Of a stretch of 64,000 nucleotides of DNA, positions 23,140 through 34,672 are shown one piece after another (position 1 is the stretch's first letter; each line of letters begins with the position of its first letter). The stretch comes from Erigeron canadensis (taxonomy: Eukaryota; Streptophyta; Magnoliopsida; Asterales; Asteraceae), in contig NC_057768.1 in assembly GCF_010389155.1 (NCBI RefSeq), positions 15,683,664 through 15,747,663 of the forward strand, in the 5' to 3' direction. A program made the translations under genes and the position numbers. Below the pieces are notes generated by a model. That model had not been told where the DNA came from. It saw only the letters and a list, made by a program, of their open reading frames with translations, and did no database searches.

Positions 23140-25586
23140 AGAATGGTACCTGGCGAATACCCCAAATTGCACAATTCACACCTATTTGCATAAAATTACC
23201 CGAGACATACCCATGGTTTGCAATTTTGCACAATTTACATACCTACGTCTAACAGAGGTAGATGGAACGTTAAGTTCGTTCACGTGTCGCTCACATGAAG
23301 GGGTAAAGTTGTATTTTACACCAAACGCAGCCCCCACTTTCATGCTTGTTCCCAATATATACCCGATTACACCCATTTCATACCTAATCTAAACCTAAAT
23401 CAAGAAAAAAAATAGTCCGGTTGGATAATCCGGCCAAAAAGTGCACCGGAATACGATTTAGCTGAAATTTATGGTAAATACGCGACTTATTATATAATCT
23501 TTGTAGTATATAACCCTAAATTCCAATTTGTTTTTGTTTTTTCCATATATTATTTATTTAATCCATTTATTTATTTAAATATTTGCAGATGGAAAACCTA
23601 CCATGTGTAGACTAAACGTTCATCATGGAGGTAGGGTTGTAGAGGAAAATTTCATATGCACATACACCGGTAAGACCATTTATGTCGATTATGTCGACTT
23701 GAAAACCTTTTCTTTGGTTGAAATGAGATGTATACTTAGGAGAATGGGCTATAGTGACAACATGATTAAGTCTTTTAAGTTCATTAAACCTTAATGCTCC
23801 TTTACCTTGCGAGGTCGTATTTACTCTGATGATGATTTAGAAAGCATGATTCAGTATATTGATGGTGTGTGTAAATGCATAAATGTGGTTATTGAACATC
23901 ACATGGACAAGTTGCTTGCTTCGTCCCCTAGACTTGCGAAACAAACTGCTAGAAAAAGTGTTAGAGAGTTAGCAAATAAACACCTGCCTAGGAGGTTAGT
24001 ACTAGAAAGTGAGAGGGAAAATCAAGATACTGCAGGTGATGATAATGAAAGTGAGAATGAGGATGATGGAGTGCCAGAAAAAGAATGTGATGATGATATG
24101 CTTGTAGATGTTGATAATGTGCTCACTAATGTGAATGTGGACATGTCAGGTTACATGTTAAATTTGTCTCAACAGGGTCTAGGTGGATATATTGAATAAC
24201 CAGTTGTAGCAACCTGATGGTAATGATGAACTTCATGTAATAAAGACAGAATACTTCGAGAGTGGCAGTGATATTGATGGTGATAACATTGATAAGGCTA
24301 ATGCTAGGAGGTTGAAAACATTGAGAAAAGAACAACAGTCAATTGCAAGTGAAAATGCTCCATTCTATCTTAGTCAAGTTTTTGGTGATTCAAGTGAAGT
24401 GAAAGAACCAATTAAATCATATTCAGTTGAGAGTAGAAGATGCATTAAGTTGGTTTTTAATGATAAAAGGAGAGTGATGGCAGTATGTGATGGAGTGGTC
24501 CCAACAAGTGTTGGGCCTGATAATGGGCCATAAGACCAACCAGTTGGGCCTAAGTCTAAAGGGAAAAACCCAGTGGATCCATTAGACAATGATAACTCTA
24601 ATTCATCCACTTGCAAAGATTCCAACAATAAGTGTCCTTGGGTTTTGCATTGTAGTAAATTGCCTGACCAAAAAATATGGATGATAAAGACCTTTAAGGG
24701 TACACACACTTGTTTGCAATCCAGGGAGATAAAGCATTGTACATCTAAGTACATGTCAAAACAAATCAGAGAGCAGATTAATAGGAATCCAGGTATTCCT
24801 ACAAGGGCACTTCAAGAAGAACTTGAACAGAAGTTGCAAGTGAGGGTCTCTTGGATGAAGGCTTTTAGGGCTAAACAACAAGCAAACATAGACTACAAGG
24901 GTGATTATCATAGTCAATATGAATTGCTTAGATATTATTGTGAGGAGTTGAGGTTACAAAATCCTGGTACCACTGTGAAAATAGAAGTAGAGAGAACACA
25001 TAACCCAGATGACCCAACAAGGCAGTTCAAGAGGATATACATCTGCCTGGGATCTCTTAAATCAGGATTCAAAGCATGTGGCAGGGACTTGATTGGGTTG
25101 GATGGTGCTTTCATGAAGGGTCCTTACCCAGGTCAAGTTTTGACATTTGTTGGAGTGAACTCAAATAATGGCATCTATCCAATTGCATATGCAGTTGTTG
25201 AAGTAGAAAATAGGGATTCCTGGACATGGTTTTTTGAATATCTTGGGGATGATTTTGAATTGGCAACTAATTCAAACTTTACTTTCATTACAGACATACA
25301 AAAGGTAAGTATTTATCTTCTTTTTATGTTTTTTATTTAATGTTTAAGTAATACAAAAGTTAATTAAATCTTTTTGAAATGCAGGGTCTAATTCAAGCAA
25401 TAAATAATGTGTTCCCTACTGCTGAACACAGGTATTGCTTGAAACGCATTCATGAAAACATGAAGTTGCATTGGAGGGGAAGGGCATACAAAGACCATTT
25501 GTGGAGATGTGCAACTGCAACTACTAAACCTCAATTTGCAGCAGCCATGGAAGCCTTTAAGATGATGAATGTGGATGCATACAACT
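23140..25586 (+). mobile_element. MuDR-type MULE DNA transposon, truncated
   Basis: A plus-strand Mutator-like element. The left end (about 23140-23390) has the ATTACAAGAATGGTACCTG / CCCCAAATTGCACAATTC type of sequence found in plant MULE terminal repeats. An intron end precedes the first coding exon near 23590. The transposase reading runs to 25586, where an LTR terminus (TGTAACTACCC at 25587) cuts it. No right terminal repeat is present, so the element cannot move. Confidence 0.85.
23603..25586 (+). pseudogene. MULE transposase (MuDR), N-terminal two-thirds
   Basis: Starts with a PB1-like segment (LNVHHGGRVVEENFICTYTG, 23603-23794), then an acidic linker (23807-24199). A MuDR DNA-binding-like domain follows (YSVESRRCIKLVFNDKRRVM, then CPWVLHCSK). 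The MULE catalytic domain has GLDGAFMKGPYPGQ (first Asp) and FITDIQKG (second Asp). An intron with GT-AG ends (25305-25384) splits QK/G, and the next exon gives FPTAEHRYCLKRIHENM. In-frame stops at 23792 and 24531 and a frame change near 24200 disrupt it. The catalytic Glu and SWIM zinc finger are lost at 25587. Confidence 0.88.
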
Positions 25587-27624
25587 TGTAACTACCCAAC
25601 AAGGCGGAAACATTGAGCGTCAATAGAAATGCTCAGCATGACATGAAAATTAAGTAGAGTCAAAACTAAATGCAATAAGGATTGGACATTTTCATTCATA
25701 AGTCAATTCAAATTACAAGTTTTGGATCAACTAAATGCACAACGAGCACAACACCATCAATAGTTTAAAAAAGATAGATCAAATGATGGCTAACGATCCT
25801 AAGCATAACTCATGGATGGGAACAATGAATCATAGATCCATATTAAGTCCAAATCCAATCCTAAGCAAGCATGCAATCATCAATCACGTCTTTGATTAAC
25901 TTGATTACCTGAAAAGTGTACTAAAATGCATCAACATAAAGTTGGTGAGTTCATAGGTTTTGACTATAAGAAACAAGTGTCGGGATAACAACCGTTTAAC
26001 CTTGATTAACATCATACGATCACATAACCTTGACATGAACATAAAACCTTGATTAGATTATTAAATGATCACATAACCTTGAAACCTTGATTGGGTCATT
26101 AAATGATCACGTAATATGGATCGATAAACGATCGATAAACGATCATATAACCTTGAAACCTTGATAGGATCATTAAACGACCACATCACCTTGATATTGC
26201 CATACAACAATCATACAACCTTGATTCAACAATTAAACGAACACCTATCCTTGATTCACCAATTAAATGAACATATAACCTTGATTTAACAATTAAACGA
26301 ACACATATCCTTGATAAAATAGCTAAACGATCATATAACCTTGATTACTTACATAAACGAACACATAACGATAAAAAAAACCAAAGTAACGCGTTGTACA
26401 CTTTTCACCCCAAAATCATGCAAAGAAAAAGGGGCTACCAACTTGATCGGCTAAAGAAGTTAAGGTCACGTTAAGATGAGGTTATAAGTGATTAATGTGC
26501 TCCACACGTCCACAACCTAATAATGTATACAGTACATGCATTATTAACCAAGAAAAATCTCTAATTAGGCTATTAATTATGACTTATGGCTTTGAAAGAC
26601 TCCCGAGACTCAACATGTCCATTAGAGAGGTCATAGAATAGTTTCGAATCAAATTGAAGTCGTCCCAAGGTCGTCTCGTCCTCAAACAAAAGTTATATGT
26701 TTATGTAGTTAATATCTCATGTTTGGTTTGAAAAGTGACTTGCGACTTTGAACGACTCTTTTGTCTTGTATATAGCACCAAAAAGGCCGAAAGATGAAAC
26801 AGGGCACTAACTGCACTGCAACAACAGACTGCGCCGCAGTCATGGAGACATACTGCGCCGCACCAAAACTCACTGCGCAACAGCTTAACTCTTGTCCTAC
26901 CTACTGCCCCGCAGCCTGGAGCTGCGCCGCAGCAAGTCCAAGTCTACCCAGATCGACTAGCAGCTGCAGATTTGCAACAAAACATGACCCAAAACCAAAA
27001 AAAACTCAATACTTTGGGCTCAATTCGACCAAGGAGGGTTACCAATTAGATTTGAGACCTGAATACACATAAATGGACGTGGATAAACAATTTCCAGCTC
27101 ACAATTTTATTCCATAATATCAATTAGATGTTGATTTTCGGCCAAGACTTCACCAAGAACACCAAAACCCTAAATCAACCTAAAACTGATTTTCGAAGGG
27201 AAAAAGACTCACTTTGGACATATATAAGTATTCTTATACATGGTTGGGCATAACCCACTTCATCATTTCGACCCATTATCAATTTAACAAGAAGAATTCG
27301 TTTTTGACTCATTTAGCAACAAGAACCCTAATTTTTGACCTAGTCACTTTTTAAATCCGATTTTTTACCAAAAGCTTGAGGGGTTTGACTCAAAACAAGT
27401 TTATTAACTACAAAGTGATAAATTTGAGATGAATTTACTTATCAAAATCTTTCACCAAAAGCTAAACCCAAAATTGACCCAATTTGGGCTAATTTTTGCA
27501 CTTTGAAGATCCAATTTTTGATATGTTCATATTATGATGATGATGATGCAAAACCCTAACTACATCTAGCTTGAAACATTAAATTTGATTTATTAAATTA
27601 AAGAGAGAGATTTGTGGTTCTTGC
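25587..27624 (-). repeat. Chromovirus-like LTR (3' portion), minus strand
   Basis: Begins on the plus strand with TGTAACTACCCAACAAGGCGG, which parallels TGTAACACCCCGACTAAGGCGG at 44903. About 320 bp in, GATTACCTGAAAAG with GCATCAACATAAAGTTGGTG (25908-25945) matches the equivalent block at 46168-46205. It is therefore the 3' part of a Tekay/Del-like LTR read on the minus strand. It has its own minisatellite (25995-26370). The 5' LTR boundary is not seen and the segment stops where another TGTAACAACCC terminus begins at 27625. Confidence 0.6.
25995..26370 (-). repeat. Minisatellite of ~37-bp units within the LTR
   Basis: About ten irregular units built around ACCTTGATT, then a variable spacer, then AAACGATCACATA. 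A related LTR at 44903-48128 carries a different tandem array (46352-46500) at the equivalent place, just after the shared GTTGGTGAGTTC block. Confidence 0.75.
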
Positions 27625-30600
27625 TGTAACAACCCTCAATTTCCGACTAGGACAACTTACTTATATTTATCTAGGTATCTATCCCTAGAGGTTTATTAAG
27701 AGAATTGACCTTCTAGATATTGAAGGCATAGTGATATTTGCCCTCTAGTTCGATGAAATACCATAGATGACGAGTTGCCTTAGAAATGCCATAAACAAAA
27801 ACTATAGGCATCCAAGAAAATCTCATAGTATAATTAGTTCTAATTGAACTTCATGAAATGTCAACGAACCAAAATTTTAATCTCAACGAGTAAATAATAA
27901 AAATAACTATGCAAGACTCACAAGATGAGATAACAACCAAAAATTTCTTATGAATATCCAACAATTTAAACACCAAGTTAAATAAAGTACATTTGAACAT
28001 AAAATACAATGACCATCTTAAAAGTATATTTATAAAACTATGAGGTACATAAAAGTGATTGAACAATAATAAGTATAAAGTATATCTATATAAGTGTAAA
28101 ATAAATACAAGTTTATAAACCAAGAACTAAATAACAAATTGTAATAGAAAATTATATATACACATATATGCATACAATCATGTCCTAAATTACTAAATAA
28201 CTAGTAAATAAACCCTCATACATGAACCTATACTAAATAATACTTACACTTTAAACAACTAACTAATTTAAATACTTACACTACACACATATATATTTAT
28301 ATATACACATGTATTCATACATGAATCTAGACCAAAATACAACCATATACACCCTTAAAATTCAAATTCACACAACACATACCTTGCCTAGCCACTTCAA
28401 GCCACCACTCAACTAGACCAATTAGCACTCCCCCAACTCCTTTTCTTTTCCTCCATCACATGGGTATGCCCCCTCCCCCTCTCATTTTCTGAGTTTTCTC
28501 TCAAACCAACACATACACATGCAACAACATTCTCTCCAACTCTCTCAAAAATTCTGCACTCTTTCTTCTTCATTTTCGGTTTCACCAAGGCAAAATGGAG
28601 CTTGAATCTAACTAATCTAATGTAATAATAAGTTCCATTGATCATCTAATAACTAGAGTCATGTATGGTGTAAGCATGGAGTTGATTTGGAGGCAACAAG
28701 ATCACGAAATCAGACCCCAAAGAGGCTGATCGGACAGCAGTAAAAACAGGAGGAAAACATCTCCAATCTTCTTCTTTTCTTTTGATTCTTGATCATCAAA
28801 GGGTACCCAACATGTTCCTTTATTTGCTCTTCATATTTTACTTCATTTCGTAGCTTATTTTCCCTTCTTCTCAAGCTTCTTTCAGCCATGAAACACCTCA
28901 AGAACAACCATGGAATGGAGACCCAACAACACCCTCAATCTTGTTCTTTTCATCTTCAAAGGTTGATAACTTGAACTCTTTTGATTCATTCTTTATCATT
29001 CATTTTATCACAAAATACACAAAGATCTACACATGCATGCATATTTAAAAGATTGATCTAAAATAAATAATCATGAATGCAAAAGATAATAATAGGTTGA
29101 GTGTAAGAATGTTAGATCTTGACATGCATGTAAAGTTTTAAGTAGTTTTGTTATAGTTTTTGATATGGGATATGAGATGGATCTTTGAATGATAAGTTTA
29201 TATATTCTTGGATGTTAGATACATGATAACAATCTGGATTTAAAGAAAATATTACAAGAAATATAGATTTTATATGAATCAAGGCAAAACTATGTTCAAA
29301 ATCATAATCAAAAATCACCAAAAACATATATATATATACCTTCACCACTTTAATCAAGTTATTTGTCCATAAAAGTACAATATGAAATCTGGAATTACAC
29401 TAAGGAAATGTTAATGGATGATTTAGAATGAATAAAATTTATTGGGGTTGCCAAAATAAGTGGTTGTGTAATTTAAAATAAAGTAAACATGCTTTCATGT
29501 TACCAAGAAACTTCACAGAAACTGTTTATGAACTTGGAACGTGTAAAAGCGGTTTAACATGGACGAACTGGGTGAAACTCATAAAATATGAAATGAAGCC
29601 TTGTGAGTTAACATTCACCTCCCACTAGAATCAGATTAAAAGATGAAGTAGAACTCAAGTTATGCATTTTTAAGTGCATTGTGGCCAAACTGATTTTTAT
29701 TCTTAAAAATGGGTCATGTTCATGGATTTTTTATTTTCAATCCGTAAAGGTTCAGGACTTTTCACTTTATGGGGATCATATTTGATGCGTTAAGAAGCTA
29801 AAATAAAATCATGGGATTTTTTAAAGCTATGTTAGACCCTGAACTTTTATGAAAGTTTTGGTTGCACAAACAATAACAATCTTGAGTGGTTGAGTTCAAG
29901 GAATTTTTATGCATAATAAACCTTATCTAAAAATTCACCAAAAATTCACAAAAATACTAGATACACATAAGTCTCTGTGTAAAAATCCTGAAGGTCCAAA
30001 TAATTCGGCTTGACCACGAAATAGTAGCTAACGTTTCATAAAAATGTCAAGTAAAAACAGAAAATTCTGAAGTGAACTGATAATTTGTGTAATGGGCTAA
30101 GGAATGGACTAAAGACCATGATGGGCTAGTCCGGCCCAAATAATAAACCCATTGAGCCATAAATCAGTAGGCCCACCTGGCCCAATAACATAAATAGCCC
30201 AATAACCAATACATTAAGCACATAACCCAAGAACAAAATTAAGCCCAAAATATTTAAAAACCCATCACATTTAGGCCCAATTGATAATGACCCATAACAC
30301 TTAAATGAATTTTATAAACCGAGTAATCATAAGACATATCGAGAAATATGCGAGTTGAAGATAAGTGTAATCAAAAATAAAACAAAAGATAACTAAGTGA
30401 CATGGACATAAGTAGCTACGTTAACCAAACTATAAATTGATATCACAAATGCTAATTCGTGCAAAAATTGGTTACACATCAAACGATGAATAAGGTTAAT
30501 ATAACTTAATATGGCATTAACATATGATAACCTAAGATGCCAAACGAAACCACAAATGAAGCCAAGTTACCGAAGTTCTGACAACTTATAATTGCGTATA

Positions 30601-31882
30601 TAATGGAAGTAACCTTTAACACCATCAATCTTTACAACTAAAAAGATGCGAATATTAGCAATATACTTGGATTTCATAATTGGTGACAACTTAATGAAGT
30701 GGCATTTCTAAGTAATGGCTTAAGATAGGTACTTACGTATAATAGTCCTATTGTAGGGATAGTCTTGGCTTTGAAATGTGGATGAGGACCATGATGGAAT
30801 ATATGATAAAGGAAGCAATAGATGGGAAGTACCCATTTTGGATAAGTATATATAATGCTCTGCATATCAAGGTGAGTCATAGCCCCCTTTCAAACTCTTT
30901 TATGTGTTTTACTTTCGGGGTGAAAAGCATGATAACTAAAATTGCTTTCTATATATGAAATGATTCTTGAAAGAATGATTATGATATGGGATATATTGTA
31001 TGTTCAATGTGATATAAGTTATATGATGAGCTTGAGTTTTGTCAAACTGTTTCACTTCGGTACACTACTATTAACTCCGAAAGGGGAGGCCTGTAGTTAG
31101 AGGGTTGCGCAACTAGGAGTCGTCCACTCACCCACTAAATAGGTAACGGTGGAATGTTGGTTGCCTTCATGACAACTTTCATTTCCAGTCCGACCTGAGC
31201 GGTGCTCTAATCTACTTTAAATATTAATGGTCATCTCCATGGCATGACCCCAATTATGGTTAAAGCACTTGATTGACAGCTTGCGCTATGAAATGAAATA
31301 TTATGTTGATTGGGACATGAAATGGTCTTAGTAGTGGCTCAAGCATTTACTCATCAAATTATGCCTTTGGCTAAATATAATTGATATTATTATGTTACGG
31401 TTTGGGTATTGGACCTCATATGGAACCTTGAAAGTTGTTGAAATTGGCGATATTGAAATCTTGTTGACCGAATGGTTTTGATATGATATATGATTAATCG
31501 TTGGATACATTTTTCTCTCAAGATGATTTGTTAAATGAGAACTTTACAATTACCATGGATTTTTCCAAGTCTTGAAATGACATTATGGTATTTGGAAAAC
31601 TTGATATTTGGAGATGAGAATTTTGCCGTACATATGGTTTGGGTATGTTAATATCTAATAATATGTTTTCTAAGTGTTTAAAATGGTTACGCAACTAGAT
31701 TTACTTAAAAACCTATGCACTCATCAACTACGTTTTCGTAGTTGACACTTTTTCTTCATGTTTTTCAGGAATTAGCATAAGCTTTGAGGAATTATATGCA
31801 TCATGATTGTTTGCATTACACTTTGGAGTCTAAGATCAAACCTTGTGATGGGCAAAGGAATCTGCCTTGATCATTGTAGTAT
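27625..31882 (+). repeat. Long LTR-like noncoding region, probable gypsy LTR(s)
   Basis: Starts TGTAACAACCCTCAATTTCC and holds no gene. A pyrimidine-rich, promoter-like stretch at 28380-28600 and a block at 30870-31260 (GTGAGTCATAGCCCCC, TTCGGGGTGAAAAGCATG, GTTGCGCAACTAGGAG) are of the kind found in long plant chromovirus LTRs read forward. Near the right end, CATCAACTACGTTTTCGTAGTTGAC forms a small hairpin. The right end is cut by the gypsy LTR starting at 31883. Whether this is one LTR or two abutting pieces cannot be decided here. Confidence 0.4.
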
Positions 31883-32900
31883 TGAAGTGTAAATCACGCG
31901 AAAAACTAAGCACAGCGGAATTTAAAATGACTATTTTTGGTATTTTTTGGATTTTATGAAATAAACAACAAAACAAGACGATAAATAGATAAAAGAATCC
32001 ACCACCAAGATTCGTAAAGGCCAAGCCACCGGAATCAAGGATAAAGGAAACACTCCAACCCATCACTATGTTTGATAAAGGTCTAGCCACCACAAACACA
32101 GATAAAGGAATCGAAGATTTTGGATCTCACCACTATAATTGATAAAGGACGAACCACCACAATTATAGATAAAGGGATCACTCCAAACCACCAAGATGAA
32201 AGATCTATAAAGGTAAATGAAGATTTTTAAGAAATAGAGGCTGCTCTATTAATTTCATTCAGCTCAACATAATCTGTTTTACAATGAGAAATGAGCCCCT
32301 ATTTACCTGTCTAGAAATCATCGAAATTATAATAAAAATAATAATGAAATAAAATAAATAAAAGGCTGGCACATGGTGGGGACAATCACTAACAAAATGG
32401 ACCAATAGAAAGAGCACGCTTAAAGCTTCTAGAAATATTGCTTTTGCAGCCGGGCCCACAAACCGTTAGGAATAACGTTGTCACACGCTCCTCTTTTTGT
32501 CTTTATCACAGCGGTCATCCTCCTTCTGTTATTGGGTCCACCAGACACGTGACAATCTTTATTATTCAGGAACAAACTTTATTGAGACAACTGGAGAGTG
32601 ACATCTGGACTTCCACTGGAGAATTAAATCTAGAGCATTCATCACTAGACTTGACTGGAGAGTGGTCACTGGCGAACTTCAGTGGAGAACATTACTGGTG
32701 GATCACTACTGGTAACATCTGGAGACCCTTGCCACTGGAGTAATGTTATAACTGGTAACTGGGCTGGTTTAGTAAATATGTGTTTAAAATGGATGACAAC
32801 TGGCAGAATTAACATTGCTTGTTCTGGTGGCATTATCTGGCCAGTATTCTCCAGCTCACTTGATTTCTCCAGTTCAGTGAACCCGGTAATTTCTGTATCA
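31883..32900 (-). repeat. 3' LTR of gypsy copy 2 with TATA-box deletion
   Basis: Runs from TGATACAGAAAT (32900) to GATTTACACTTCA (31883) on the minus strand. Compared with copy 3 it lacks 10 bp around 32305, precisely across the TATAAATAGGGG promoter motif that copies 3 and 4 retain. It is otherwise nearly the same. Confidence 0.85.
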
Positions 32901-33630
32901 ATCTCCCCCTCTAAAGAAAGACTTGTCCTCAAGTCTTCGAGGTACTCATCCTCCAGATAAGGTATCAGATCACCCACATTAAAGGTACTTGAAACGGAGG
33001 TATCTCCAGGTAACTCAACCTTGTAAGCATTTTCACCATATTTCTCCAAAATTTTTTGAACGGTCCTTCAGCTCTGGGCATCAACTTGTTCTTTCTTCTT
33101 GATGGAAACCTTTCTTTTCTCAGATGTACCCAGACAAGATCACCTGGAGCAAAACTGGACTACTTTCTATGCTTGTTTGCTCTTGCCTTTTACTCAGCAT
33201 TAGTTTTCTCAATTCTGGCCTTCACTTGTTCATGAATCTTCTTAATTTCTTTCGCTCTGGCCTCAGCTTCAATACTTGCCTTAGGTTCAATCAAAAATGG
33301 AATCAGATCAATGGGAGTTAAAGGATTGACTCCATAACGAATTTCGAATGGTGATTTCTTAGTAGAATAATTTGGAGCTCTGTTGAAAGCAAATTCTGCA
33401 TAAGCTAGTTTCAGATCCCAATCTTTTAAATCTTTCTTCACCAATGTTCTTAACAGCATACCAATGGTTCTGTTAGTAACTTCAGTTTGTCCATCAGTCT
33501 GAGGATGATGAAACGTTCTGTTAGTAACTTCAGTTTGTCCTTTAGTTTGTCCATCAGTTTGTCCATAGTGTCTTCCAGAAATAACTCAAAAACTTAACAT
33601 CTCTATCTGAAACAATTGTTTTTTTAGCTA
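32901..33630 (-). pseudogene. Gypsy integrase C-terminus (copy 2)
   Basis: Reads LKDWDLKLAYAEFAFNRAPN, then FEIRYGVNPLTPIDLIPF, KIHEQVKARIEKTNAE, and [20 protein letters not shown], ending with [20 protein letters not shown]. These are the integrase C-terminal domain segments also seen in copy 3. A stop after KTNAE and a frame change near 33050 break it. A 25-base piece (TTCTGTTAGTAACTTCAGTTTGTCC) is duplicated at about 33460-33540. Confidence 0.85.
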
Positions 33631-33647
33631 AATGGATATCTGTGTTA

Positions 33648-34381
33648 TGTATAATCAAGTATTATGGCAAAGAGTCAAGATGTATTTTTCTAAGTATTTT
33701 ATTTATTGCTATAAACAAAATACAAAGGTTGTTGCGGAACAAAGATAATCACACTTATGAAAATATCTAAACAACCTAGAAATACAAATGATCTAAACAA
33801 CAAGGAAATACTCGTAAGAATACTTAGAGTATATATCACACATTGCAATGCCAAAGTTCCAAGCATTTTTGCAAGTGTGAGAAGTCTTATATTTATAGGC
33901 AAACATGTCTTGATGACATGGCAAATGCCGTACAAATATTATGGATTTGTAGGACAAATCCATAACATGTTTGTTTAAGGTAAAGTATGTAAGTTTCTTT
34001 GATGTGACTTGACATACTTTATTCCCAACCTTTTGCTAAAACTATCCCAATCCCAGGTATAAAGTTATTAATCGGGTAAAGGTAGTTTAAAGCCTGCAAA
34101 AAGACTTCCTCGTAATCAGTGAAAAAGTGTCGTAAATACTTTTTCACTGAGGGCCTTTAGATCTTCAATCAAGTGGAATCTTCTCAGAGTTCTGCTCCTC
34201 AGAAGTTTCACTTCTTCAGTCTTCGACTTCAGAATGAACGTCTTCAGATATGTTGATCTTGATCTGAGGTGAAGCTTCAGAGAACTAATTCTGAGGGATG
34301 TCTCAGAATTTCTGTACAAGTATTTTCTCTGAGCTTCAATATTTCTGAACAAATTATACTTGGTCGTTTTTCGACCTAACA
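33648..34381 (-). repeat. Sirevirus 3' LTR (734 bp)
   Basis: TGTTAGGTCGAAAAACGACC at 34381 to GATTATACA at 33648 on the minus strand. It is preceded by the polypurine tract AATAGGGGGAATT. A TATA box, CCTATAAATATAAG, lies on the minus strand near 33886-33899. It is almost identical to the LTR at 45229-45987 apart from short insertions in the latter. Confidence 0.9.
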
Positions 34382-34672
34382 AATTCCCCCTATTTGTTCA
34401 GAAATATTACATGCATTTTTAGACTTCTATCTATACATGTTTGTAAGTCTAAAATGCAAGTTTTGTTTAAGTTATATGAAAAATTTTCTAAGGACATCTT
34501 ATAGATCATTGATGTCTTAGAATATTTACGTGTGTAAATTCTAACTTAAACCTACCATCTACTTGTAAAGAGGGACTTGCAACATATATACAGTACAGAA
34601 TCTCAGAATTTGTTACAAGTACATACAATTCAAAAAATAATTACAAGTATATGAAAGTTTCAGAGTAAAAGA

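Larger units (their letters stand above)
31883..33630 (-). mobile_element. Ty3-gypsy copy 2: integrase tail and 3' LTR
   Basis: Minus-strand 3' end of the same gypsy family as copies 1, 3 and 4. It contains a 1,018-bp LTR (31883-32900), a polypurine tract (AGAGGGGGAGAT on the minus strand, 32901-32912) and the C-terminal part of integrase. It is nearly identical to 51210-52920. It stops just short of the Sirevirus LTR at 33648, so the rest of the element was lost. Confidence 0.88.

Noticed and set aside
32682..32960. Plus-strand frame MENITGGSLLVTSG, repeated at 52027 and on the minus strand at 53987
   Set aside because: It falls within the gypsy LTR and integrase end on the opposite strand and recurs only because the LTR does.
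33757..33978. Open frame in the Sirevirus LTR, repeated at 45338
   Set aside because: Present in both LTR copies only because the LTR is duplicated; no start context or domain supports a gene.
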